Part shown: positions 29,053 to 38,792 of the stretch, in pieces
Numbering within the stretch: the stretch's first letter is position 1
Layout of the letters: each line of letters starts with the position of its first letter
Origin: Nakaseomyces glabratus
Taxonomy: Eukaryota; Ascomycota; Saccharomycetes; Saccharomycetales; Saccharomycetaceae
Assembly (NCBI RefSeq): GCF_010111755.1
Contig: NC_088960.1
Span: forward strand, 1,054,001-1,118,000
Direction: 5' to 3'
Length of the DNA: 64,000 bases
The notes under the pieces: model-generated
What the model was told of the DNA's origin: nothing
Database searches by the model: none
Seen by the model: only the letters and a program-made list of their open reading frames with translations
Position numbers and translations under genes: made by a program

Positions 29053-30657
29053 TTAGGTTTTGTAAAACGTCGATTTCTCTGCAATATGGATACCTACCAC
29101 TGAGATTATACAAACCAGGGCATAAATTTTATCAAACCATGAATCTATAGCGCCGGTCGGCATTGTGAATTTTTCTCCTAATAGTTCTTTCAGTTTCAGG
29201 GCTGTTCCAAATGGTAAATTTGACCTAATTAATAAGATTGTTGAAACAACATAAACTCCAATCAATTCAGAAACTATCAGATTTTTAATTATAGATGGGT
29301 TTCTTCTACTGCTCACTTTTGTATTTGTTGGTAAGAGATCAGCATCCTCCTCACCTTGCATGACAAGTGTTGCGATAACCTGAATCCTGGAGGGCAATAG
29401 AGATAGCAGATAAGTTATTGTGGTATTCACAGTCGATAGTGTGCATATGAAAAGGGATATCGATATTAGCAAAGAAATTTGTTTTGTGAGTGAGTCTAAG
29501 TCCTGCTTGTAGTTAAATCCAAACAAAAATAAATCTAGTAGTTTAGCAACGGTCACAGCCAATGGATCTGATCCGGTGGAGGATGAGCCTGAGCTGTCAT
29601 AAAAATATTCATAGTCTATGTCATTGGGATATTTCAATGCATGGCTGATTATGTGTGGAATTCTCTTCAGAAATGTGATTAATACCTTGTGACAACAGTA
29701 TATCAAAAACGAAATCTCGAAGATCCTTCTTGAATTCCTTATTAAGGTAGGTTGTTTCGCTGATTTCTCTAGTTTTGCAACTTCTAATTGAAACCAACTT
29801 ATCTTATCTACCATTTGTCTTCTTAAGGGTGCTGCAACTCCTACATTATCTTCATCCATTTTTTTTAAGATTGATATATTTTCAATAATGTTTCTCTCAT
29901 AGTTGTCAATTTGACTTTGTAGTTGACGTTGTGTAGTCCAAAGATTCAGTCTTCTATTTCTGGAAATCAGGCTCGAAGATTGCATTCCTGATATGTCTGA
30001 TCTCCTTTTAAATATCATGGAAAATGTGTAGTACAATGTTGATATTGATGCAATACCGGAAAGGATTGCCATTACTGTCACACCTGCAATGGAAAGGCTG
30101 GTCAATATACTCTTGCTATAGTAGAAGGGACCCCATGACATATATTGCAAAGTTGCTATCATTAACGCCAATGACATAAAAGTGCCCATAACCAATTGAT
30201 TTATATTCAGGGAGTCATTAAAAAATTTGTTTAAAATAGTTATCAAAATGAAGAATGGTTGGACCAAAATAAGGATGACCGTGAGAGACAGAGAAGTCAA
30301 CGGCCATATATACTTGGTAATCAAGTCATGTTCTTGGCTCGCATCGGCTGTCTTAATCTGCCAGAGTACTATTTCAATGGTCATAGCATAACAAGTTATA
30401 CCAAAGGCGAATAGAAAGCGCAGTCCCCTAGTAATACTTTGAGATTTGATAGAGTAAACTGTGTAAAACTTGTTGAAGAAATAGTTTGAGTTCTCACCAC
30501 TGGAAGGTAACTGATACAACGACTTGTTATTCCTGGTCTTTAATCTATAGCCGGTCTCGAATATACTGCTTGCTATCAACCATAATGAATCATATGACCA
30601 TTTTCCCACAAAAAAGGCGGTAGCACACAACAACAATAGCACAAAGAACACTTCCAT
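29053..30657 (-). CDS. Multi-span membrane protein, YHR078W-like
   Basis: This 534-residue protein has about eight or nine hydrophobic segments. The first (about 3-21) is followed by segments near 85-105, 120-145, 155-175 and 185-215, a long hydrophilic, partly coiled-coil loop (about 220-300), and further spans near 300, 365-400 and 465-530. The loop after ILSGIASISTLYYTF recalls the Golgi pH regulator / ABA-GPCR (GPHR) family. Position next to NMD2, with the same divergent orientation as in S. cerevisiae, supports YHR078W, a protein of unknown function reported to respond to high osmolarity. No catalytic motif is visible. The assignment rests on topology and synteny more than on recalled sequence. 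Confidence 0.75.
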   Translation of the reverse strand: MEVFFVLLLLCATAFFVGKWSYDSLWLIASSIFETGYRLKTRNNKSLYQLPSSGENSNYFFNKFYTVYSIKSQSITRGLRFLFAFGITCYAMTIEIVLWQIKTADASQEHDLITKYIWPLTSLSLTVILILVQPFFILITILNKFFNDSLNINQLVMGTFMSLALMIATLQYMSWGPFYYSKSILTSLSIAGVTVMAILSGIASISTLYYTFSMIFKRRSDISGMQSSSLISRNRRLNLWTTQRQLQSQIDNYERNIIENISILKKMDEDNVGVAAPLRRQMVDKISWFQLEVAKLEKSAKQPTLIRNSRRIFEISFLIYCCHKVLITFLKRIPHIISHALKYPNDIDYEYFYDSSGSSSTGSDPLAVTVAKLLDLFLFGFNYKQDLDSLTKQISLLISISLFICTLSTVNTTITYLLSLLPSRIQVIATLVMQGEEDADLLPTNTKVSSRRNPSIIKNLIVSELIGVYVVSTILLIRSNLPFGTALKLKELLGEKFTMPTGAIDSWFDKIYALVCIISVVGIHIAEKSTFYKT

Positions 30658-32444
30658 CTCTTGTCAATGGATATATCCCTATGATCAGTTGCCTGGCCTA
30701 GCTTTGTCTCCTTACTAATACAAGAGATGTCCTTAACCTTTTACCTTATGACCTAGAAATAACAGGAACCGATTTCAGTTTATCTGGTAGACTGTTTACC
30801 AATAATTTTCAAGACATTGTGATAGAACAAGTGATCGGTGATAACAGGACTTCCATGTCAGCTGTGCACCAAAACATAAATTTAGACAATCATAAACTAG
30901 AAAATACGCCTGCTAATACTCAAAGTATTTGGATTTTAAAGAGCAAATGTTGTCCTCAAACTCTACCTAATATTGCCAAGAAATATTTATATGTTAACCA
31001 ATATAACATCGCTATTACATAATACGGTATATTACCCTAAATTACAAGTCGGTGCCTTGTTTTTCAATTCCTCTGCAGTTACGACAATGCAGGGAATCAC
31101 TAAACCGTAGATCAATGTCTGCGAAGGGTAATGCATTCAGGCACCTGGCAATGGGCACGAGAGCACTTATGAGATGCATATGTTTCTTCCACTGCATACA
31201 TATGTCTCGAAATTCCATCATCAGCTATCCAGTAGCTGTTGTTCTGGAGAGTTGACACACACTTTTATGCTCTAAATTGCTGGACCAATTACTCTTGACT
31301 AGTTCAATTATCTGACCCTTCATAGCAACGCTTTTCTCAAAAGGATAAATATTCTTAAAATAAGAATTGAAACAGCTCTAAAATGTAAGGGTACCCGTTT
31401 CTGTCACGGTTGATCTTTGTTTCTCTTTTGGTCCTTTTCCACATTTTCCCAGGTCTACGCAGAATGCTTGGGTTATATATATTGCTACTTGCGCAACTAC
31501 TGTAGTTTTACGACCATCTTAAAGCACATTCATAGCCAAGTTGCTCACTGCTAGCGATATCAGTTTTGTGGTTCAATCAGAGCCATATTAGTGGAGATTA
31601 AGGTATCATGTGTGGGTGCTGAAGTAGAATGCGTTGCGCTATCATTGAGCACCATTATTGCCTGTATGAATATTTAGAACTACTATGCTAATACAATTAG
31701 TGCTGATGAGAACTTTATTCAACAAATACCTGGCTGTAGATCATTTGTCCTAATTTTCAAGAGTAGTTTGATTATAGTTCAACTGTGTCCTATTGGCATG
31801 TGTATCATTACGAGCGGGACTAGCTATATTGTATAATTTGACTACACAACCAAGATATCATTAAATGAGCATTAGCTATTTGTGAAAGAATTTTGCATTT
31901 CAAAACATGTTATTATAGAGCTTTAATAATTTAATACATTACAACAAGTGCTTTCAACTGTAACAAAAAACTTAAGCAACGATAAGAAAAATGGGCTCAG
32001 TAGAATATGAATCATTACTGCTCATGATTTATTACAGACTACATTTCAATTAGCTTGCCTATACAGAATCTAATTTCTTTGTAATAAGTATTTATGAATC
32101 TGTATTATTTGATATGCCATCGTTCTAAGGGCAACTTTTGTCCTCGATTCGAACCTCGACGAGGACAAATATCGCAATTTTTAATTTTGTCGATTTTTTC
32201 AAACAACAGTAGGACTAACGAAAGAACTCAATGATAGCTTTGAGCCAAATTAAGATATCAAACCATCATTGGTAGTCAAGAAAGAATATTCTATCATCAT
32301 TACTCACAGCTGGTTAGATCATTTGCATATTTCCTATTTACCGTCTTCAAGAAAGGTATTTCATTTAAATGTTGATGAGAAGATCTTGTTTTTTTGAAAG
32401 ACACTAGAATTAAATTTGATTATAACAACAAATCCACATGAATT
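30658..32444. other. 1.8-kb divergent spacer (YHR078W-like / NMD2) with a perfect hairpin at 32137-32169
   Basis: No coding frame with a domain was found; short frames at 30819-31022 and 31052-31255 look like chance. TTTGTCCTCG (32137-32146) and CGAGGACAAA (32160-32169) form a 10-base-pair perfect stem around a 13-base loop that contains TTCGAA. The spacer is unusually long for this window. Confidence 0.5.
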
Positions 32445-35400
32445 ATGAACGTATGTCACCTTTATGAGCTATATTTAATACCCCCCTCCATAATACAGAT
32501 AACTAACATTACTGAAAAATATTGATATTGAGATTTGCAATTAAAAAAATGCATGGAAACCAAAAGCCATTAAATTACTGTATTGGATTTGTATCAACAA
32601 GATAAATTGCAAAAATGTATCATAATTATCACATTCATTTAGGATGAAAGAAGAAACGAATTATACCTGCTGAATTCAAAAGCTTGGCTGGGAGAGGATG
32701 TATATCCTCTGAAAACCATGAAGCTTGACTCCAGTATCAAAAGAAATACAGGATTTATTAAGAAGCTTAGGAAAGGATTTACGAAGGAAAATAAACCATC
32801 ATTGATTAAAGATTTAGGAGAAGTCTCTTTCCAAAAATATCTATCGGAAATTGTGAGTACAACTAATGAAGCACTGACAAATGTTCAAAGTAAGAACGAA
32901 GAGGTAGAAACTGCAGTTGAAGTGGTAAGTGGCCTACATCAAAGGTTCAATGTTGCATTTACAGAACCTTTGTCATTGGCATTTTTACAAAATTTCAATT
33001 TCAAAAATATTGATCCAACAATAACAAAAGATGAAATGGCATTTTCAGCCAAGTTGAAGAATAATTTGAGAGTATTCACAGAACTTTATCTTGTCAATGT
33101 TTTTGCAAACTTAGACGAAATGACTGATAAAGAACTGCCATCCTTTTTGATGAAGAAAGGACAAAAAAAAGAGCCAATATTATTATCAATTTTAAAGGAA
33201 GCATTGAACTATAATTTCAAAACAGGCCATTCTTCAATTGTTGCGATCTACTTTGCCAAAAAATTTCCTGAATTCTTTTCAACTGACGATCAGAGTACCC
33301 AATCGGTACCATTGAATAAAGATATCAAAGAAAGCGTGGTTTCAATATATAGACTATTTTTTGGGGCATTGAGCACCAATGCTTCAAAATTACAAACACA
33401 GGTCAATAAATTAATCAAAGAGCACCATAAATGCCAAATTAGAACAGGTAAAGCATCTGACGAATACTTGGAAAAATATGAAGAAATATCACCAATATTT
33501 GAAAGATTCAAATCTTCAACATTATTCTTGAGTCAATATCTCGATGTCGAAGCTCCTCAATTTGAGATAATCGATATAAACGGGTCTCAACATGAGCAAA
33601 AAGAGGATATTATTACCAATAAGATCCTTCCACCATCCCAAAGACTATGGGAAAACGATGAGACGAGAAAGTTATACGAAGTGCTGCCTGATATCAGTGA
33701 CATTGTAAAAGAACATTCTCAATCGAACAAGGACCCAAAACCTGAAACTCTAAACTCGTTTTTTACTGAATTACAGAACATAGAATCTAAAGGTCATTTA
33801 GATGACTTAGTCCGTAAGTACTGGTCACTGAATTTGAACAACAAGGCAACTCGAAACAGAATAATCAAGTTTTTTATCGAAACCGTTGATTGGAGTAAAA
33901 TTAGCTTATATGCAAGATTTTTTGCAATCAATGCTCCCTATATGAAGGAAACGGTTGATGAATTCATACAATATCTTGATAATGGTTTCAGAAGTCAACT
34001 ACACAACACAAAATTCAATATTAAAAATGTTATATTTTTCGGTGAAATGGTAAAATTCTCATTAATACCTCAATTTATGGTATTTCACAAAATAAGAACG
34101 CTTATTATCAACATGAATATTACTAATAACGTGGAAATATTAACAATACTTTTTGAAAATTGTGGTAAATTCTTATTAAACAAGGCTGAATATAAAGATG
34201 AAATGGACAAACTAGTTGATAGACTAAAATCTAGAAGAACAGATCATAGCCTTAATATGAACACTAAAGCTTCCATTGAAATGTTGCTAAGAATTTTGTT
34301 TCCACCTTCAACTAAGTCATTGAATACAGAAGTTGTTCAGCTTACTCCAGAAGAGAACTTCTACACAGTGCTATTACGAAGTGAACTTGGCAACATAGGT
34401 TTCAAAGATACAGTAAGGCTCATTAGGAAAGCACATTGGAAAGACCCTAACACAGAAAAGCTGTTTTTTACTCTTTTTACAGAACCTGAAAAGGTTAGCT
34501 ACCAAAATATCCCTATTTTAACTCAAGTTCTAAGTGGACTATACAGCTTTAATAGGAATTTTGCAATAATGTGTATCGATCAGGTTTTAGAAAATATCGA
34601 GAATGGACTTGAATCTAATACTTATGCTGAAAATACTAGTCGTATTGCTAACATAAGATATCTGGTAGAAATTTTTAATTACGAAATGATGAAATCGAAT
34701 GTACTAATGGACACCATGCATCACATAGTTAAATATGGCCATCCAAATGGTCAACCGAATCCATTTAAGTTGAATCCTAACGATTTGCCTAATAACTACT
34801 TTAGAATTCATCTAATCGTGACAATTTTATCAAATATAAGAAGAACACCCAGTTCCCTAACATCTAGTTTACAATTGTTGCTAAGGTTTTTTGAGTATTA
34901 CATTTTTACTAAGGAGTTCCCATTACCAAAAGAAACCGAGTATGCCGTAAATAATCTATTTGAAAAGCTTTCCACATTGATTGAGAAGAAAGATAAAACG
35001 AAATTTACAAGATCAGCAAACCTACTCGAGAGTTTACAAAAATTCCAAGAATATCTCGTGCTAACAAAACGTTCAACAACAGAAAATCAAAAGGGAACGG
35101 ACACTAGTACTCTTAAAACGGACTTGCTTGAAGATGGTCCTGCTCAAGATTTAGATGATGATATTGGGCAAGAAAACGATGAGGGCCTTGAAATGATTGA
35201 AGAGTTTGAGATTATCGAAGACGATGGGGAAAGTTACGAAGAAAATAATTTAGATACTGAAGTGAATACTGGATCAATTAGTAGCGATGAAAGCGGAACA
35301 GATTTAGAAAGTGACTCAGAATTAGAGTCAGCGGATGAAGATGATTCTGATGACTCCATGGACTCAGATTCAGATTCAGAATCCGACTCCGATTCAGGTT

Positions 35401-35882
35401 CAGAAGATGAAGAGGATGAATTTGATGCTGTTCTGGATGGTGAGGATACGCCTTTCAGGAATTACGAAGATGAGAGAGAATCAGAGCAACAAAGAATATT
35501 TGATGAATACAAGAAGCAGCTTCAAACAGAGGAAGAAATTAAAGCACAGGCAGAACTGGATAAACAATTTGATCTAATGATGAGTGAGTCGTTAGAAGCA
35601 AGAAAGTCAGAAACATCTACAAATGACAGAGGCCTACTAATGGTACATCCATCAGGAACAAAACTGAAAGACTCATTGAATGAATTTAATACCCCAGAGA
35701 AGCGACCAAAGGAAAAAGTAGCATTCGCATTTTTGACCAAGACAGGTAGAAAGACACAATCCAGGGTGGTGAACTTATCTAGAGATATCAAATTTGTATC
35801 CAATGTTGTTGAGGAAGGTAAAAAGTTAGAAACTGAAAGAGAAAAGATAAAGAATATTGTCTTGAATAGGCAATTCGACTAA
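32445..35882 (+). CDS. NMD2: Nonsense-mediated decay factor Upf2 (Nmd2), two exons
   Basis: Exon 1 is only ATGAAC (32445-32450). Exon 2 is 32643-35882 and starts DERRNELYLLNSKAW. Joined, they encode 1081 residues (S. cerevisiae 1089), and the N-terminus aligns residue for residue with Nmd2 (MDDGRKKELHDLN). The Met at 32718 is internal, because conserved residues precede it in frame. Nmd2 carries three MIF4G domains (roughly residues 30-260, 340-560 and 610-800). A long acidic segment (about 840-925, with SDSDSESDSDSGSEDEEDE) follows. The C-terminal Upf1-binding region ends KKIAFTFLTK-like VAFAFLTKTGRKTQSRVVNL. It bridges Upf1 and Upf3 on messages with premature stops. Confidence 0.95.
32451..32642 (+). 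other. NMD2 spliceosomal intron (192 bases)
   Basis: The donor is GTATGT (32451-32456) directly after ATGAAC. A branch-like AACTAAC lies at 32501-32507. The acceptor CATTTAG ends at 32642 and is the first YAG after the branch site; earlier AGs are GAG or AAG. The branch-to-acceptor distance of about 135 bases is long for yeast. S. cerevisiae NMD2 also has an intron at the very start of its frame. Confidence 0.88.
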
Positions 35883-36006
35883 TTTTCCCTTTAGTCATCC
35901 ATTAATAATTTAACCCGATGATGGTCTTTCGTTAATAATATACCCTTAAATACAAACTAGTAAGTAGAACAAAAATATAGAATATAAGCTAAGACCACAA
36001 AAAAAA

Positions 36007-37107
36007 TTACTCTACTTTCACAACAACCATTGTAATGTCATCCTCCTTACCACCTTTGTATAACTTACCAGTCAATCTACTAATTTCTTGTGCAAAGACG
36101 CTTGGGAATTCTGGATCTTTACTAATTTTGACAACTTTCTTTACTAGCTCATCAGCAGTCTTCTGAAGGTTCTCATTTAGTTGATCATTATTGTCCCTCA
36201 AGAATAATTCTAAATCTTCGATGGCAATATTGTCAGTTACACCATCTGTTGCCAAAATCACAATATCACCCTTACTCAATTGAAAATTGTATTCATCAGC
36301 ATCAGATGGCTGGTTCTGAATATAGCGGTTACCATTTTTTGCCGCAGCTTGTTGAATTTCATCAGGAATAATTGCTAATTGGTATGGTGTATTGAACCCC
36401 AATGTTTGAGGCTCTGTTTGAAACACCAATTTAGAGTCTCTGAACACAGCACACCATGAATCTCCCAAATTAGTAACGTCTAACCTACCATCGCTTGACA
36501 AGTGTGCTACATTAGCCGTTGTACCACCAACTTTAACGATCTTATCAATTTTAATTTTGGCATATGCATTGTCCAATAGTTGTTTTGGCGTAAGTGGCTT
36601 GTGTAAAGTAGCTGCCATTTCTTTCAAGGCTTTACAAAGTTCTCTAGATATGGCACTTGAATCATAACCATGCTCAGCCCAGCCACCGACACCATCTGCT
36701 ACACCAGCGTAGACATCATTGGCTGCATTAGCCTGTATGAAGTAATTATCTTCTCCTGTCAATGATTGCAGAGACTCCTTTAATTTTTGATAAATGACAT
36801 CTTCACGATCCTTTGGCTGGTAAGCAACAGCTGTCTTGTACACAAATGAATTACCACCAGTGTGATCAGTGGTAGCACTACCATTGTTACCGTTCCAATA
36901 CCAACTCTTACCACCAGAAAAGAATAACCTCCTGGAACAGTTCCCAAACACACGGTTATATAAGGTACCAGATTCTATTTGATAACTGGGACAATACAGT
37001 CCAGTGTACGTTAGTAAAAATCCTGCAATTAACATGATCAGACTGATAATCAACATACTCTTAGTCAGAACCCAGGGATTAACCACCCGTACTCCAGCGC
37101 TGTACAT
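36007..37107 (-). CDS. PTC7: PP2C-type phosphatase Ptc7, with in-frame intron
   Basis: Unspliced, the frame encodes 366 residues; with the intron 37058-36975 removed it encodes 338. PP2C metal and active-site motifs are present: YAGVADGVGGWAEHGYDSS, VGGTTANVAHL, NLGDSWCAVF, ILATDGVTDNI and GGKEDDITMVVV at the C-terminus. The spliced form starts MYSAGVRVVNPWVLTK, is free of acidic residues at first and has several Arg/Lys, as expected of a mitochondrial presequence. The unspliced form inserts a hydrophobic helix (SMLIISLIMLIAGFLLTYTG). In S. cerevisiae the spliced product acts in mitochondria on coenzyme Q synthesis (Coq7), and the unspliced product is a nuclear-envelope membrane protein. The same two-product design is inferred here. 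Confidence 0.95.
   Translation of the reverse strand: MYSAGVRVVNPWVLTKSMLIISLIMLIAGFLLTYTGLYCPSYQIESGTLYNRVFGNCSRRLFFSGGKSWYWNGNNGSATTDHTGGNSFVYKTAVAYQPKDREDVIYQKLKESLQSLTGEDNYFIQANAANDVYAGVADGVGGWAEHGYDSSAISRELCKALKEMAATLHKPLTPKQLLDNAYAKIKIDKIVKVGGTTANVAHLSSDGRLDVTNLGDSWCAVFRDSKLVFQTEPQTLGFNTPYQLAIIPDEIQQAAAKNGNRYIQNQPSDADEYNFQLSKGDIVILATDGVTDNIAIEDLELFLRDNNDQLNENLQKTADELVKKVVKISKDPEFPSVFAQEISRLTGKLYKGGKEDDITMVVVKVE
36975..37058 (-). other. PTC7 in-frame intron (84 bases) encoding a membrane segment
   Basis: The donor is GTATGT (37058-37053), the branch site is an exact TACTAAC (37016-37010), and the acceptor is CAAATAG ending at 36975. The length is 28 codons exactly and there is no in-frame stop, so both message forms are open. 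An earlier CCCAG ending at 36986 would give a 73-base intron, shift the frame and meet TAG after three codons. Confidence 0.8.
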
Positions 37108-37460
37108 CCTTCAGCAACAAGTATTTAAAACTCTTCTACCAAAGATCGACTCTACTTAGAACAAACAAATGCTTCAATATAAACTATGAAACTTCTTTGA
37201 AACTAAAATAAACTTAACTTCGAGTCTGTTTACTATTGTTTCATAAGTCTGTCAACTTTCCCAGAAAAATGTAACTTTTTGAAACGCTAGCTCATCGCAA
37301 GTTGGACCACTAATTAAAATAGATATGAATTATTTGAAAAGTATATAATATAGGTACAAAGACCTGTTCTAGAGGACGTGATACTGATGGTATTCAATGT
37401 GTTGTTCCTCATTGGCGCTGTAGGTTGTAGCTCCCTGGAAATAACGGCCTCCTTTGGTAT
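37108..37460. promoter_or_regulatory. Divergent promoter PTC7 (-) / HMG-like gene (+), PAC motif 37290-37298
   Basis: GCTCATCGC at 37290-37298 is an exact PAC core (GCGATGAGC on the minus strand), 183 bases from the PTC7 ATG and 163 bases before the other gene. An A/T-rich run lies beside it. Confidence 0.4.
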
Positions 37461-38432
37461 ATGAATACCGACCTAATTGGGCTTGCCATAGAGGAAGAGC
37501 CAGAATATATAGATATTGGGCTTAGGGAGAGTCAAGCATACCAACCCGAGATGAACCCGACTCTTAAGAAATCATTATCACAGAATGCCTTGAATACAAT
37601 CAAGCGTAGGAATTCTACGAATAGTTTGCACAGAACTTTATCACAGAGTAGTTGCTTTAGTACTTCATCTAGTGCCACTGCTCAGATTAGAGATGACTCT
37701 TACAAAGAGTTCTTGCTATTTCTAATAGGCGAGGAGAACGCTAAGATATGTTGGGAGAATCTTCCAAGGGAAACCAAGAATGTGTTCATAGCTAAAGCAT
37801 TGAAGAAATCCAACTATTTAAAGAGTGAATCCACTTTGAAAGATCCATCGTTATCTGAAATCTTAAAAGATGGTAGAATTCCTACCAAGAACAGTTTTTT
37901 TTACTATCGAAACAGAGTTACACCACATATTCGTAATTCTGAGCGTGAACACGATGCAATTGCTATCTCCAAGAAAGCAAGTGGATTTTATAACAACGAG
38001 TTATCAGAATCTGAGAGGCAGCGGTTAAAACTGGATGCAAAGAAAGAATATGATAAATTCCTTATCCAAAGACGTAAGGTTGCAGAACAGTTCATAGATA
38101 CTTACGACAAAGCCGATGATTGTGATCTAGTATACCAACAGCTGAAAGAGTATAAGTCGCAATTACCACTAGAAGAGTCCCTAACAAAATTAACAGAAGC
38201 AGTTGAAAGATTGAGCTCCCAGGTTTCCAACACTCCTGCCACTCCTATCGAAAAGATACCAACAACCACCGTCTCGAAACCTAAGCTAACAGCAACTAAC
38301 AAACTATCCAATGATAGAAATGCACCAATTATGCAATCGCTTTACGGGAGATTCATTGGCAAATTTAAGAGAAAGAAGAAACCTGCTGCCTCAACTCTTA
38401 TATATAGGAAACCGGTCGAGAAATGCGCTTAA
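37461..38432 (+). CDS. Unrecognised protein with an HMG-box-like stretch
   Basis: This 323-residue protein lies between PTC7 and PPE1, where S. cerevisiae has no gene. I do not recognise an orthologue. The N-terminal 75 residues are Ser/Thr/Asn-rich and probably disordered. Residues about 139-203 resemble a MATA-type HMG box: RIPTKNSFFYYRNRV recalls the RPKNAFILFR entry of Rox1, AISKKASGFYNN recalls ISKIIGTKW, and LSESERQRLKLDAKKEYDKF recalls the third helix. The box is divergent, and the usual Trp is replaced. A possible coiled coil (about 220-250) and a basic C-terminus (GRFIGKFKRKKKPAAS) follow. A DNA-binding role is inference only. It could also be an unrelated helical protein. No membrane segment is seen. 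Confidence 0.75.
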   Translation: MNTDLIGLAIEEEPEYIDIGLRESQAYQPEMNPTLKKSLSQNALNTIKRRNSTNSLHRTLSQSSCFSTSSSATAQIRDDSYKEFLLFLIGEENAKICWENLPRETKNVFIAKALKKSNYLKSESTLKDPSLSEILKDGRIPTKNSFFYYRNRVTPHIRNSEREHDAIAISKKASGFYNNELSESERQRLKLDAKKEYDKFLIQRRKVAEQFIDTYDKADDCDLVYQQLKEYKSQLPLEESLTKLTEAVERLSSQVSNTPATPIEKIPTTTVSKPKLTATNKLSNDRNAPIMQSLYGRFIGKFKRKKKPAASTLIYRKPVEKCA

Positions 38433-38792
38433 AATAGCTTTCACTCTTGCCTGGCTATCCGAACTATTTGTAAAGCAGCATGTCTTACTGCCAAGCCCTG
38501 ATAGCACTCTTGCGGGTTAATACCTTTGTATAGTATACATCTTTAGGCGGACGATGATACGACTTTGAGCTTGCATTTGCAACCACACTGCAACAAATTC
38601 CCTTTTGATGATTAGAATTCTTAATTATGACCTGATTTTATCACTTATCCGATTATCTCATGGTTATGATCTCAAAAAAAATATGTCTAGTAAGGCCTAT
38701 AAAGCCTCAAGCAAAAATATTGATAAAAATACATTGATCTTTTCAATTGTATACCCAGTAGGTTTCTCAGGAATTCAAATATTCATGAAAAT
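38433..38792 (+). promoter_or_regulatory. PPE1 upstream region
   Basis: AT-rich spacer. An upstream ATG at 38785 opens a seven-codon frame that runs across the PPE1 start and ends at 38808. Nothing else was seen. Confidence 0.4.

Noticed and set aside
32137..32169. tRNA at the TTCGAA-containing hairpin
   Set aside because: The arms do not form a cloverleaf; the GGTTCGAAT match alone is insufficient.
32718..32720. Met at 32718 as NMD2 start
   Set aside because: Conserved Nmd2 residues precede it in frame and join to ATGAAC through a clear intron.
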